A stretch of DNA of 32,051 nt from an uncultured Bacteroidales bacterium (lineage in GTDB: Bacteria; Bacteroidota; Bacteroidia; Bacteroidales; UBA3824): the NCBI GenBank assembly GCA_905233995.1, contig CAJOGF010000005.1, positions 4,897 through 36,947 on the forward strand, read 5' to 3'. The notes beneath the pieces were generated by a model. The model made no database searches and had not been told where the DNA came from. It saw nothing but the letters and a program-made list of their open reading frames with translations. Each line of letters begins with the position of its first letter. The stretch's first letter is position 1. Made by a program: the position numbers and the translations under genes. Positions 1 to 8,681 of this stretch are shown piece by piece.

Positions 1-97
1 TAAAAATTAACTTGTTGATTTTTAATTTATTAGTTTAATAAATTGTTTTGTTTTATTCGTTTAATTCGGTGTTAAAATTTTAAATGAAATCGCCGTA

Positions 98-1060
98 TTA
101 GTACGATACAGAAAAGGAACACGGCGAGTCAAGTCCCCGCTCAGAAAGTAGCATATTTTTCTCTAATTCAATATCTCTGACATAAAGTTTGCTTTCTGAT
201 TCTTTGTCAGCATTTTTGCGCAAAAGAAAATATATCTGATTGTTTTGTGAAATTTGAAAATCAGTACAAAAACTATTTTTTGGCGACAAATCTTGCGTTT
301 GACCCGTCTGAAGGTCATATTTTGCGAGTATAACCGAACTTATTACAGTGTCAGCATAATTATTATAAGTATAAAGTATAAAATTGTATTTTTCAGAGAG
401 TTGAAACTTACAATTTTGAGCAATTCCCATATAATTTTCGGGACAAAAATTCTCACAACCAATTGTTTTATAAACTTTTGTTGAAAAACCACTTACGGTC
501 ATCAAAAAAACATTTTCCATATTATGAAAAACGATTTTTCCTCCCTCTGGCGAAAATGTCGGATTAAAAAACGAAGACTGACCTTTACTAATAATTTTAA
601 AAGTATCTTTTTTTAAATCATAAATTGCCGCTGAAGAAAGACCGTAAAAATCTGTAATTGTAAAAGCAAGCTAATTATTTTCAGCGGAAAAAACAGGGTT
701 AGAGGCAACATAATTTGTTGGAATATTCAACAACTTGTTGTCTTTTTCCTTAATATTATAAAGGAAAATACTACTCGGCTGAGGCTGTTCCACAACGTAT
801 GAAACCACTTTCCCATTTGATGATATTGCCGTTTTTGAACCGTTAACTTCAAGAATTTCAAGACTTTCAAGTGAATTTCCAACAAAAATATTTGTATTAA
901 TATCAAAAACAAAAAAATTATCCGTTTCTTTGCTTGAAGAACTATCAATAGGGACTTCAAGAGTGTCGTTTTCATAAGAAAATTTATTAGTGCCATTATT
1001 ATTAGAAGCACAACCTATACAAAAAACGATAATAAAGAGAACAATTAATTTTTTTATCAT
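98..1060 (-). pseudogene. PD40-repeat lipoprotein interrupted by an in-frame TAG
   Basis: One reading frame runs from an ATG at 1060 to a TAA at 98 (about 320 codons) and is broken only by a TAG at 671-673. I translated the 50 codons between the stop and the next ATG (518-520) and found no other stop. The first part starts with a signal peptide and lipobox ending at Cys17 (CIGC). On both sides of the stop the protein shows the PD40/WD40-like beta-propeller signature: NPVFSAENN-stop-LAFT, then NPTFSPEGGKIVF. The stop falls where such repeats usually carry Lys, so an AAG-to-TAG change is the simplest explanation. It is the last gene of the rprX-rprY-sprE operon. Function is unknown. It may be a pseudogene, a sequencing error, or two separately translated pieces (129 and 140 aa). 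Confidence 0.75.
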
Positions 1061-1063
1061 AAT

Positions 1064-1288
1064 TTAGTTGTTGTAATTATTTAAATAAAATTCTTCATAA
1101 GACTCAATATCAATATCTTGATTGATTACTTCAAAATTATCTTTACTGATTATGAATATTTTATTGTTTTTATTTTTTTCGTTATTTTTCAGATATTTTG
1201 ACAAAAATTCTCCAGCATCTTTTTCGCTCAAAAAATCTTTTATCATATAAAGTTTATATTTTTCTGGTAACGATTCAATGGATACCAT
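1064..1288 (-). CDS. small hypothetical protein (74 aa)
   Basis: I do not recognise this protein. It begins MVSIESLPEKYK at an ATG at 1286-1288; a TTG one codon upstream could also be read as a start, but ATG is preferred. It is Lys-, Asn- and Glu-rich, has no signal peptide or membrane segment, and ends in an Asn/Tyr-rich tail. It sits 34 nt downstream of the sprE-like gene and 3 nt before the interrupted PD40 lipoprotein, so it is probably translated from the same leftward mRNA. The tight spacing is the main argument that it is a real gene. Confidence 0.45.
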   Translation of the reverse strand: MVSIESLPEKYKLYMIKDFLSEKDAGEFLSKYLKNNEKNKNNKIFIISKDNFEVINQDIDIESYEEFYLNNYNN

Positions 1289-1322
1289 CAAAAAGCTTTC
1301 AGACTATGCTATTATAAGCGGC

Positions 1323-3650
1323 TCAGACATCAGATTTGTCGGCTGCCACAACAAAATAGTGTTGTTTTCCTAAGAAATCTTTTGAAAATTTATTTTGAAG
1401 ACCAATCGGAGTTTCTTCTAAGGCTTTGAGTTTTTCCAAAGCATAATTTTTAAGTTTTGAGTATGGATAGTTTTTTATCAAATATTCAAGTTTTTCTTTC
1501 ATTTTATCAATTTGCGACATTCTGCCATAACAACGCGCTTCAAGATAGATAAAATTTTCTTGAATATCCATTCCAGCAAAATCTTTTTCTGCTTTTTGAC
1601 ACTTTTCGATTGCTAACGAATAATTTCCTGAATTAAAATCCTCAAGCATTTGTTGATAAAAATCCAACGCCTCGTTTTTCTTTTCAGTCAAGTTTTTAAA
1701 ATAATTTGGATCGTTTAGAATTTTTGTATATCCTGATTCAGGAAATTCAGCAACGAGTTGTGATTTAACATATTCAGCCAGACCATTTTCTGTTTTTTTG
1801 ACATACAAATCGTAAAGGCTATAATATGCTTGAGCCTTCAAAAAATGATTCGGATGTTTTTCGTTTAAATTCAAAAGAGTCTCGATTGCCTTGTCCAAAT
1901 CGCCGATTTTGTCTTTGTAAACATCTGCCGAATTGAATCTTGCTTGAGCCTCTTTGTTAATAGAGGCTTGCATTGCAGAATCGGTCAAAGGAAGATTTTT
2001 GACATAAAATTCTGGATTTCTGTCACTATTTTCATTATTTTCCTCCTCGTTTTCTTTTTTCTGCGAATCTTCATCATCATCTTCGGTGCTGACACTTTTG
2101 TTTTTGCGTCGCCAATTATCTTCCAAAGGGCGATTACCCCATTTTTTTACAAATTCTTGACGACCATAATTCAAGGCTGTTACATTATAAAGATACCACT
2201 TACCTTGAAAATTAGGATTTCCGTCTTGACCAGTGTATTCTACACCATAATTATTGTCAGAAGATTGATAATAAGGATTAGTTGCAGCGATTTTTGCCGC
2301 TTCTTCGGCTGCTATTTTCTCGTCGATTATTTTGGCAATAAGTTTTTGTCTTGACGGCAAATCCATTTTAGCAACCCTCTGCAAACTATCTTGATATTCG
2401 GCTTCTCTAATATAAGTGATTAATTCAGTAAGAGCTGAGGCTTTCTTTGAAATTTCTTTATAACCAGAATAAGTAGTTGGCAGAAACTGCATTGTAGAAT
2501 CATAAAATTCGCCAGCCTTAAGATAATCATTTCTGTTGAAATAAATATTTGCTGCCTCCATATAAGATTTGGCTTTTTGGACATTATTAGAAAATGAATA
2601 ACGTGCAGATTTTCTGTAATTAATAAGTGCTGAATTAAAGTCTTGCTTCTTCTTATCGAGTTCTGCTAAACCGTAATAAATTCTATCGTAATATTCCTTG
2701 TTTTTTTCGTCTTTTGAAAGTTCTAAAAGTTGCTTTCTAATATAATCCTCGTCGTCAGAAGATGTAAAAACGGTTGCAAGATTTATTTTTGCGTTGAAGA
2801 CAAGCGAATATTTAGGATTCAACTTTATAACGTTTTGATAACACTTTTTTGCTTCAGGATAGTCTCCTGCCATACGCCACAAATCTCCACAAATAAAACT
2901 TAGCCAAGCCCTTTGCTGCTTGTCTTTTCTTTTCAACATTGAGATTGTCTTTTCGAGTTCTAACGCAGCCTCCTTATATTTATGCGTTGAAATTGCAAGG
3001 TCAGCATAAAGTTTTCTGATGTCAATATCCAATTTCTTGGGATGACGTTTGTCTTTTTCGAGTTTTTCCAACATTTCTAATGCCTCGTTGAAATTTTTCT
3101 GAGCCCAAAAAGTTTTAGCAAGATAAAATTGCGCCTCAAATCTTGAAGGTTCATGCTTAAAGCGCGTAATGCCGAGTTGAAACGAAGATTCTGCCTTATC
3201 GTAATCTTTATTGACATAATTTGCTTTGCCCATAAGAAGATACGTATCGTCAATCCATTTGCAATATTCGCTTTTGTTGTAAAATGCTTGTTGAGAAGAG
3301 TTCATGCCCTGAAGTGAATATCTACGCTTTGGCTTTGAAGTGATTGAATGTTTCAAAATATTTTTTCCACATTCTTCAATACAAGCGTCCATATCGGCAG
3401 AGGCAAGCGTTACGGCATCTTCGCTATCGATTTTGAAAACAGGCAAAAGTTCGGTATAATCTGGCTTTACATTGTTTTCAATATTTGAAATTCCCCTTAA
3501 ATACGATTGTTGTGCCTCAAAAACAACATTGTAGCGAGCGGTAACGTTGTGAAACGCCCGTCTCGAAGCGGTATTTTTTGTATTGCTACAATTAGAGAAT
3601 ACAAAAACCGTAGAGATTAGCCACAATGTTATTTTGTAAGACAGACTCAT
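1323..3650 (-). CDS. sprE: T9SS/gliding lipoprotein, SprE/PorW family, TPR repeats
   Basis: 775 aa. A signal peptide ends in a lipobox with Cys21 (FSNC), so it is a periplasm-facing lipoprotein. Just after it comes the segment RRAFHNVTARYNVVFEAQQS, which matches the conserved start of SprE (Flavobacterium gliding) and PorW (Porphyromonas type IX secretion) as I know them. The rest is rich in TPR-like helical pairs, for example YDKAESSFQLGITRF and GDYPEAKKCYQNVIKLNP, with an acidic low-complexity stretch near residues 525-550. SprE/PorW is required for type IX secretion and is thought to work with the trans-envelope PorKLMN machine. The start codon directly follows the rprY stop (3651), so the two are translationally adjacent in an rprX-rprY-sprE operon. 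The family call is from recalled motifs. Confidence 0.85.
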   Translation of the reverse strand: MSLSYKITLWLISTVFVFSNCSNTKNTASRRAFHNVTARYNVVFEAQQSYLRGISNIENNVKPDYTELLPVFKIDSEDAVTLASADMDACIEECGKNILKHSITSKPKRRYSLQGMNSSQQAFYNKSEYCKWIDDTYLLMGKANYVNKDYDKAESSFQLGITRFKHEPSRFEAQFYLAKTFWAQKNFNEALEMLEKLEKDKRHPKKLDIDIRKLYADLAISTHKYKEAALELEKTISMLKRKDKQQRAWLSFICGDLWRMAGDYPEAKKCYQNVIKLNPKYSLVFNAKINLATVFTSSDDEDYIRKQLLELSKDEKNKEYYDRIYYGLAELDKKKQDFNSALINYRKSARYSFSNNVQKAKSYMEAANIYFNRNDYLKAGEFYDSTMQFLPTTYSGYKEISKKASALTELITYIREAEYQDSLQRVAKMDLPSRQKLIAKIIDEKIAAEEAAKIAATNPYYQSSDNNYGVEYTGQDGNPNFQGKWYLYNVTALNYGRQEFVKKWGNRPLEDNWRRKNKSVSTEDDDEDSQKKENEEENNENSDRNPEFYVKNLPLTDSAMQASINKEAQARFNSADVYKDKIGDLDKAIETLLNLNEKHPNHFLKAQAYYSLYDLYVKKTENGLAEYVKSQLVAEFPESGYTKILNDPNYFKNLTEKKNEALDFYQQMLEDFNSGNYSLAIEKCQKAEKDFAGMDIQENFIYLEARCYGRMSQIDKMKEKLEYLIKNYPYSKLKNYALEKLKALEETPIGLQNKFSKDFLGKQHYFVVAADKSDV

Positions 3651-4352
3651 TTAGTTCTTTTGAGATGCTATGAGTTTGTATCCTTTACCGTGAATATTCA
3701 AAATTTCAAGTGAGGGGTCTTCTTTTAGAAGTTTTCTCAACTTTGTGATATAAACGTCCATACTACGGGCATTGAAATAGTTATCATCCTCCCAAACTTG
3801 ATTCAAAGCATAATTTCTTTCAAGAACTTTGTTCATATTCATACAAAGCAGTCTCAAAAGTTCGGACTCTTTAGTTGTAAGTTTTACAGGCTCTTGATCT
3901 TTGTATTGAAGTATTTGTTTGTTTGAATCATAAATATAATCGCCTAATTCGTAAACTGTTATAGCCTCGCTATCGGTAATTCCTGAACGTCTCAAAACGG
4001 CTTCAATTCTCAGTAACAACTCTTCCATATTAAATGGCTTAGTGATATAGTCGTCAGCACCGATTTTAAAACCTGTCAAGACATCTTCTTTGAGATTTTT
4101 TGCTGTCAAAAATATGATTGGAATATCTGTGTTGATTTCCCTAATTTCAGAAGCGACCTGAAAACCGTCCTTTTTAGGCATCATAATATCCAAAATACAG
4201 ATGTCATAAATGTTGTGATGAAACCCTTCTGTGGCTTTTTCGCCGTCAGGATACAAGTCTGTGGCATAATTTTTTGCCTCAAGATATTGCTTGAGCAACG
4301 AGCCTAAGTTTACATCATCTTCGGCTAACAATATTGATACTTTTCTTTCCAT
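3651..4352 (-). CDS. rprY: OmpR-family response regulator (RprY-like)
   Basis: 233 aa, full length for the family. The N-terminal receiver has the acidic pair D12/D13, the phosphoacceptor D55 (ILDIMMPKKDG), the conserved T/A switch region (FLTAKN) and the lysine in DYITKPF. The C-terminal half is an OmpR/PhoB winged helix, with LTTKESELLRLLCMN, RSMDVYITKLRKLL and a final GKGYKL. It is a DNA-binding transcription regulator activated by the histidine kinase encoded 29 nt upstream. The receiver sequence and pairing resemble RprY of Bacteroides and Porphyromonas. Because the sprE-like T9SS gene starts at the next base after its stop, the regulator may control its own operon and so T9SS capacity; that link is inference. 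Confidence 0.9.
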   Translation of the reverse strand: MERKVSILLAEDDVNLGSLLKQYLEAKNYATDLYPDGEKATEGFHHNIYDICILDIMMPKKDGFQVASEIREINTDIPIIFLTAKNLKEDVLTGFKIGADDYITKPFNMEELLLRIEAVLRRSGITDSEAITVYELGDYIYDSNKQILQYKDQEPVKLTTKESELLRLLCMNMNKVLERNYALNQVWEDDNYFNARSMDVYITKLRKLLKEDPSLEILNIHGKGYKLIASQKN

Positions 4353-4381
4353 ATTATAAATTCTGATTTAATATTTTTCGT

Positions 4382-5914
4382 TTATTGATTAAAGGGCAAA
4401 TATACAAAAAAAGTTGTACCTTTATTTAATTCTGACTTAATTTTTATTGTGCCATGATGTTCGTCAACAACTTTTTTTACATAACTTAGTCCGATACCAA
4501 ACCCTTTAACATTATGAATATTGCCAGTATGAACTCTAAAAAATTGGTCAAAAATTTTCTTTTGGTCTTCATGGCTAATACCGATTCCATTATCTGAAAC
4601 AGCTATTTCAACGCCTTTTTTTACATTTGAAGTTTCTATTTTCATCTCTGGCGTATTCACTGTGTATTTCAGCGCATTATCTATAAGACTACTAATTAAA
4701 TTACCGATATGAATTTCATCGCCTTCAATTAAATCGTCTTTTGCCGAATAGACACATTTTATTTCTCCGCCTTTGTCCTTAATTTTCAAATCAAAGGATT
4801 TAACAACTTTTTCGATTAAGTCGTTAACACATATTTCTTTGATTTTCATCATCTTGCGACTTTTATCTATGGTTGCCATCTGAAGAACCCTTTCAACCTG
4901 AAAACCAAGTTTTTTACACTCTTGCTCAATTACAGAAGTAATTTGAGTAAAACTACTTTCATTTTTTGCGACAGCGGGGTCTTTTAGCATCTGACTTGCT
5001 AACGAAATCGACGAAATCGGCGTTTTAAGTTCGTGTGTCATATTGTTAACAAAATCGTTTCGCATTTCGGAAAGTTTTTTCTGACGGAAAATAATTCTAA
5101 GTGTCGCCACAAAAATACCCAAAATTATCAACGAAAACGCTAACGAGGCAAACACATTTTTTTTAATCGAATCGAAAGTTAATTTTCTCTGCGCCGGAAA
5201 ATACACCGACAAATAACACTCCGGCGAAATTATATCATCGCTTGGGAAAAGTCTTGTTTCGTAATGAATTGATTCTGCGTCATTTTCGTCATAATTTTGA
5301 GAATGACAAAATATTTTTTTGTCTTCTTTCATAATGGCGAAACAAAATTCCATATCAATACCGTTAGTATGAAGATTATCTTTCAAATATTTTTCAACAG
5401 TTGCAATATCAACTCTTTCTTCCAAATTTACCCTTTTGCGAATTAGGTTGTTAACAATATTTTCTACAAAAACAGTTTTATCATGTTCTATATTTTTGAT
5501 AATTTTATCTTGTATACAATCCTTAGACGGATTAGAGCAATCAAACGAAAAAGATTGTCCGCCAATAGTAGGATAATACAGAGAATCAGCACCTTTCGAC
5601 AAAATTGCGCCTTGTCCGGTTGTGTTTTTAACGGTATCAATAATCACAATACCATTTCCTTTTGGTAGCACATGATGAGAGACCCATGAAACGGTATCAA
5701 CACTAACCGCTATAATATCATTTGATACTTGGTCAACAACCTCTCGTCTTTCAAGGTCGTCAACAACGCCTTTTAAAGATTGCATAACCTGTTTTGCAAA
5801 TTGTTGCTTACGAAGTGTCATAAGAGTCTCAATATCAGAAGACTGAATACGAACCAACCAACAAATTGCAAAAAACATTATTGCAGCCAACGCCCAAATT
5901 TTTTTACTACTCAT
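4382..5914 (-). CDS. rprX: sensor histidine kinase (RprX-like)
   Basis: 510 aa membrane sensor kinase. A first membrane segment lies near residues 6-22 and a second near 250-272 (SLAFSLIILGIFVATLRIIF), which leaves a sensor region of about 230 residues outside the cytoplasm. The cytoplasmic part has the H-box (NNMTHELKTPISSISLASQM), the N-box (LISSLIDNALKYT), the G1 box (VSDNGIGIS), the F-box (FDQFFRV) and the G2 box (GFGIGLSYVKKVV), so all catalytic elements of a HisKA/HATPase kinase are present. It is the first gene of the leftward operon and lies 29 nt upstream of its cognate response regulator. The pairing and the ELKTPISSI H-box fit RprX of Bacteroidetes. Confidence 0.9.
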   Translation of the reverse strand: MSSKKIWALAAIMFFAICWLVRIQSSDIETLMTLRKQQFAKQVMQSLKGVVDDLERREVVDQVSNDIIAVSVDTVSWVSHHVLPKGNGIVIIDTVKNTTGQGAILSKGADSLYYPTIGGQSFSFDCSNPSKDCIQDKIIKNIEHDKTVFVENIVNNLIRKRVNLEERVDIATVEKYLKDNLHTNGIDMEFCFAIMKEDKKIFCHSQNYDENDAESIHYETRLFPSDDIISPECYLSVYFPAQRKLTFDSIKKNVFASLAFSLIILGIFVATLRIIFRQKKLSEMRNDFVNNMTHELKTPISSISLASQMLKDPAVAKNESSFTQITSVIEQECKKLGFQVERVLQMATIDKSRKMMKIKEICVNDLIEKVVKSFDLKIKDKGGEIKCVYSAKDDLIEGDEIHIGNLISSLIDNALKYTVNTPEMKIETSNVKKGVEIAVSDNGIGISHEDQKKIFDQFFRVHTGNIHNVKGFGIGLSYVKKVVDEHHGTIKIKSELNKGTTFFVYLPFNQ

Positions 5915-5938
5915 TTAAAGAAATTTCTTTTTATAACG

Positions 5939-5946
5939 CAAAGATA
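5939..5946 (-). promoter_or_regulatory. candidate -7 element of the rprX promoter
   Basis: On the minus strand this reads TATCTTTG, a perfect match to the Bacteroidetes sigma-A -7 consensus TAnnTTTG, and it ends 25 nt upstream of the rprX ATG. No good TTTG -33 box is seen 19-20 bp further upstream, where the sequence is a run of T on this strand. The same element recurs before several other genes here, which supports a real promoter. Confidence 0.55.
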
Positions 5947-6062
5947 TGTATTTTTAATTAGAAAAAATAAAAAACATAAAAAAAAAATTTTTTCTCTTAG
6001 AAATAAATTGTACTTTTACCCTTCGGTAATATTAGACTGAAATATCAATAAACAGAACTAAA

Positions 6063-6662
6063 ATGGCAAATACCGAAACTCAGAAAAAAAATAAAAATCG
6101 AGATGCTATAATTGAAACAGCGAGGCATGTCTTCAATAAGTATGGTTATGACAAAACCCTTATGGAGCATATTGCAAAAGCGGTTGGCAAAGGTAAAAGT
6201 TCCATTTATTATTATTTTAAAAGTAAGGAGCAGATTTTTCAGTCGGTTGTTTTGAAAGAAGCGGTATCGTTTAGACATACAATTATTGACGCTTTGAGAA
6301 AAACAGAAAATCCTGTTGACAAAATAAAAGTTTACGTTCTAACAAGAATGAATATTATAAAAATTTACACTAATTTTCATTCTGCACTTAAGAACGAAAA
6401 ATTGCGACAAATTGATTTTGTGCAACGACTCAACGTCTTGTACGACAAGGAAGAAATAAGATTATTTAAAGATATACTTGAAGAAGGTGTAAAAAAACAT
6501 TTCTTTTTTGTAAAAAACCTTGACTTAGCGGCTATGGCGTTAATTATGGCTGTAAAAGGAATTGAAGATTATGTTTTTAGAACTGATAATATAGAAGAGT
6601 TTACAGCAAATATTGATCAGTTGCTTTATTTAATTCTTCACGGAGTTGTAATAAAAGAATAA
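6063..6662 (+). CDS. TetR/AcrR-family transcriptional regulator
   Basis: 199 aa. Residues ~13-60 form a canonical TetR helix-turn-helix: DAIIETARHVFNKYGYDKT, followed by MEHIAKAVGKGKSSIYYYFKSKEQIF. The C-terminal ~130 residues are the helical ligand-binding and dimer part and are too variable to predict an inducer. The start is the first ATG after the divergent intergenic region (5915-6062). The porX start is 12 nt after its stop, so the two are very likely cotranscribed. A plausible role is autoregulation of the TetR-porX-tsaE operon, possibly also acting on the divergent rprX operon; that is inference. A weak promoter (TACTTTTA, 6011-6018) lies about 45 nt upstream. Confidence 0.85.
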   Translation: MANTETQKKNKNRDAIIETARHVFNKYGYDKTLMEHIAKAVGKGKSSIYYYFKSKEQIFQSVVLKEAVSFRHTIIDALRKTENPVDKIKVYVLTRMNIIKIYTNFHSALKNEKLRQIDFVQRLNVLYDKEEIRLFKDILEEGVKKHFFFVKNLDLAAMALIMAVKGIEDYVFRTDNIEEFTANIDQLLYLILHGVVIKE

Positions 6663-6674
6663 TTCTTAATATTT

Positions 6675-8240
6675 ATGGCGTGTTCTATTCTTTGGATTGA
6701 CGATGAAATTGACTTTTTGAAGGTTCATATCCTTTTTCTTAAAAGCAAAGGATACAGTGTTGAAACCGTCAGCAACGGTCTTGACGCTTTAGAAAAAATA
6801 CGCACCAATGTTTACGATATTATTTTCTTGGACGAAAATATGCCGGGAATCTCAGGACTTGACACTTTGAAAGAAATCAGAGAAATAAATTCGGACGTAC
6901 CCGTTGTAATGATTACCAAAAACGAGGGCGAAGAAATTATGGACGAAGCAGTGGGCAACAAAATTTCGGATTTTCTGATAAAACCTGTAAATCCCAACCA
7001 AATTATTTTGTCAATAAAGAAAAATGTTGATAACAGAAGACTTGTCAGCATAAAAACAACTGAAGACTACAGAACTGAGTTTCAAAGGCTTGGCTCTGAA
7101 ATTTTCCAAGTTTCAAACATCGAAGAATGGAAAACTTTGTACAAAAAATTGGTGATGTGGGAATTTAAACTTCAGGATTTAGACCGTCAAGACAATGCTT
7201 TATTTGAAGTTTTTAATTATCAAAGAGAAGAGGCTAACAAAGAATTTTGCAAATACGTAGAAAAAAAATACGTAAAATGGTTGGATTCGTCAAGAGAAAA
7301 CCGACCTCTTATGCAACATGATGTTTTCAAAGAAGTAATCTTACCTTTACTTGATTCTAATCAAAAGGTATTTTGGATTGTAATCGACAATCTAAGATTT
7401 GATCAATGGAAAGTATTACAACCTCTTGTTGCAGAATATTTTACGGTTGAAAAAGAAGACATGATTTTTTCGCTTCTTCCAACAGCCACTCAATACGCAA
7501 GAAATGCAATGTTTGCAGGTTTAACACCGCTTCAGATTTCAAAACTATATCCTGAATTGTGGACTGAAGAAGACGAATTACATTCAAAAAACAATCATGA
7601 AGAGCAACTTATAACAACAATGTTGAAACGTTTTCGTCAAAATTTAAAATTTTATTACACCAAAACATTCAACAACAAAGAAGGCAACAAGGTAAACGAA
7701 AAATTCAATCAAATTAGTTCCAACAAACTAAATATCGTAGTTTATAATTTTGTTGACATGATCTCGCATGCAAGAACAGAACTTCCGATGATGAGAGAAT
7801 TGGCTGACGATATTGTTGGTTATAGGGCAATTACAAAAGCATGGTTTGAACATTCTTCACTTTACGACCTTTTGAAAATGCTTTCTCAAACAAGTTACAA
7901 AGTTATCTTAACAACCGATCATGGCACAACCAAAGTGTCATCACCAATAAAAATTACGGGAGAAAAACAAATTTCAACAAATCTCAGATACAAAACCGGA
8001 CAGGATTTGCAGTTCAACGAAAAAGATGTCTTTTACATCAGCGACCCTGAAAAAGCACAACTTCCGAGGGCAAAAGTAAATTCCAAGTATGTTTTTGCAA
8101 GAAACAGAGATTTTTTTGTATATCCCAACAATTACAATTCGTTTGTAAAATATTATAAAGAAACGTTTCAACACGGAGGCATTTCGTTGGAAGAAATGTT
8201 GATTCCGCTTGTGATATTAAAACCCAAAAATCAAAAATGA
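6675..8240 (+). CDS. porX: PorX: response regulator with PglZ domain, T9SS regulator
   Basis: 521 aa, the usual PorX length. The N-terminal receiver carries D9/D10, the phosphoacceptor D53 (IIFLDENMPG) and the conserved Lys in FLIKPVN. After a helical linker, the C-terminal region from about residue 200 is an alkaline-phosphatase-like PglZ domain with likely metal-binding positions in VIDNLRFDQW, PTATQYARNAMF, LTTDHGTTKV and FQHGGISLEEM. In Porphyromonas and Flavobacterium, PorX is phosphorylated by PorY, controls T9SS genes with SigP, and its PglZ domain has been reported to hydrolyse cyclic oligonucleotides. It sits between a TetR regulator and tsaE, whose ATG overlaps the porX stop by 4 nt (ATGA). 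No porY-like kinase other than RprX is in the window. Confidence 0.93.
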   Translation: MACSILWIDDEIDFLKVHILFLKSKGYSVETVSNGLDALEKIRTNVYDIIFLDENMPGISGLDTLKEIREINSDVPVVMITKNEGEEIMDEAVGNKISDFLIKPVNPNQIILSIKKNVDNRRLVSIKTTEDYRTEFQRLGSEIFQVSNIEEWKTLYKKLVMWEFKLQDLDRQDNALFEVFNYQREEANKEFCKYVEKKYVKWLDSSRENRPLMQHDVFKEVILPLLDSNQKVFWIVIDNLRFDQWKVLQPLVAEYFTVEKEDMIFSLLPTATQYARNAMFAGLTPLQISKLYPELWTEEDELHSKNNHEEQLITTMLKRFRQNLKFYYTKTFNNKEGNKVNEKFNQISSNKLNIVVYNFVDMISHARTELPMMRELADDIVGYRAITKAWFEHSSLYDLLKMLSQTSYKVILTTDHGTTKVSSPIKITGEKQISTNLRYKTGQDLQFNEKDVFYISDPEKAQLPRAKVNSKYVFARNRDFFVYPNNYNSFVKYYKETFQHGGISLEEMLIPLVILKPKNQK

Positions 8241-8665
8241 AAAAACAATTTATCATAAACACTGTGGAAGATGCCGACAAAACGGCTCAAGAATTTCTTG
8301 AATATATCAGACATTTTGAAAATGGAAAAAACTGCATTGTTTTTGACGCTCCAATGGGTGCAGGCAAAACTACATTCATAAAATCGCTATGTAAAGCCCT
8401 CGGCGCAATCGACGAGGTAACTTCGCCAACTTTTTCGATTGTTAACGAGTATCTTTGTCAAGACGGCAAAAAAGTCTACCATTTCGATTTGTATAGAATC
8501 AAAAATATGGAAGAGGCAATTTCAACAGGGATTGAAGAATATATTTACGGTTCTGACTTTTGCTTTATTGAATGGCCTGAGGTTGTTTATCCGATTTTGT
8601 CTGACAATGTTTTAGAGGTTAAAATCAGAGAAACCGAAAACGGGAAAAGAGTAGTTTCATTATAA
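8237..8665 (+). CDS. tsaE: tRNA t6A37 biosynthesis ATPase TsaE
   Basis: 142 aa, full length for TsaE. It shows the P-loop (APMGAGKTTFIKSL), the switch-like TSPTFSIVNEY, the HFDLYRI segment and FIEWPE, all hallmarks of TsaE (YjeE). TsaE is the ATPase of the TsaBDE complex, which makes N6-threonylcarbamoyladenosine at position 37 of ANN-decoding tRNAs. Its ATG overlaps the porX stop (ATGA, 8237-8240), which indicates translational coupling. A gene of the alanine dehydrogenase family follows after 16 nt. The function is probably unrelated to T9SS despite the shared operon. Confidence 0.93.
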   Translation: MKKQFIINTVEDADKTAQEFLEYIRHFENGKNCIVFDAPMGAGKTTFIKSLCKALGAIDEVTSPTFSIVNEYLCQDGKKVYHFDLYRIKNMEEAISTGIEEYIYGSDFCFIEWPEVVYPILSDNVLEVKIRETENGKRVVSL

Positions 8666-8681
8666 TAAAAAAAGTTTTGTT

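Noticed and set aside
24-44. Perfect 9-bp palindrome (AATTTATTA-GTT-TAATAAATT) as terminator of the leftward sprE operon
   Set aside because: The stem is only A-T pairs and there is no following T-run on the minus strand strong enough; such palindromes are frequent by chance in this AT-rich DNA.
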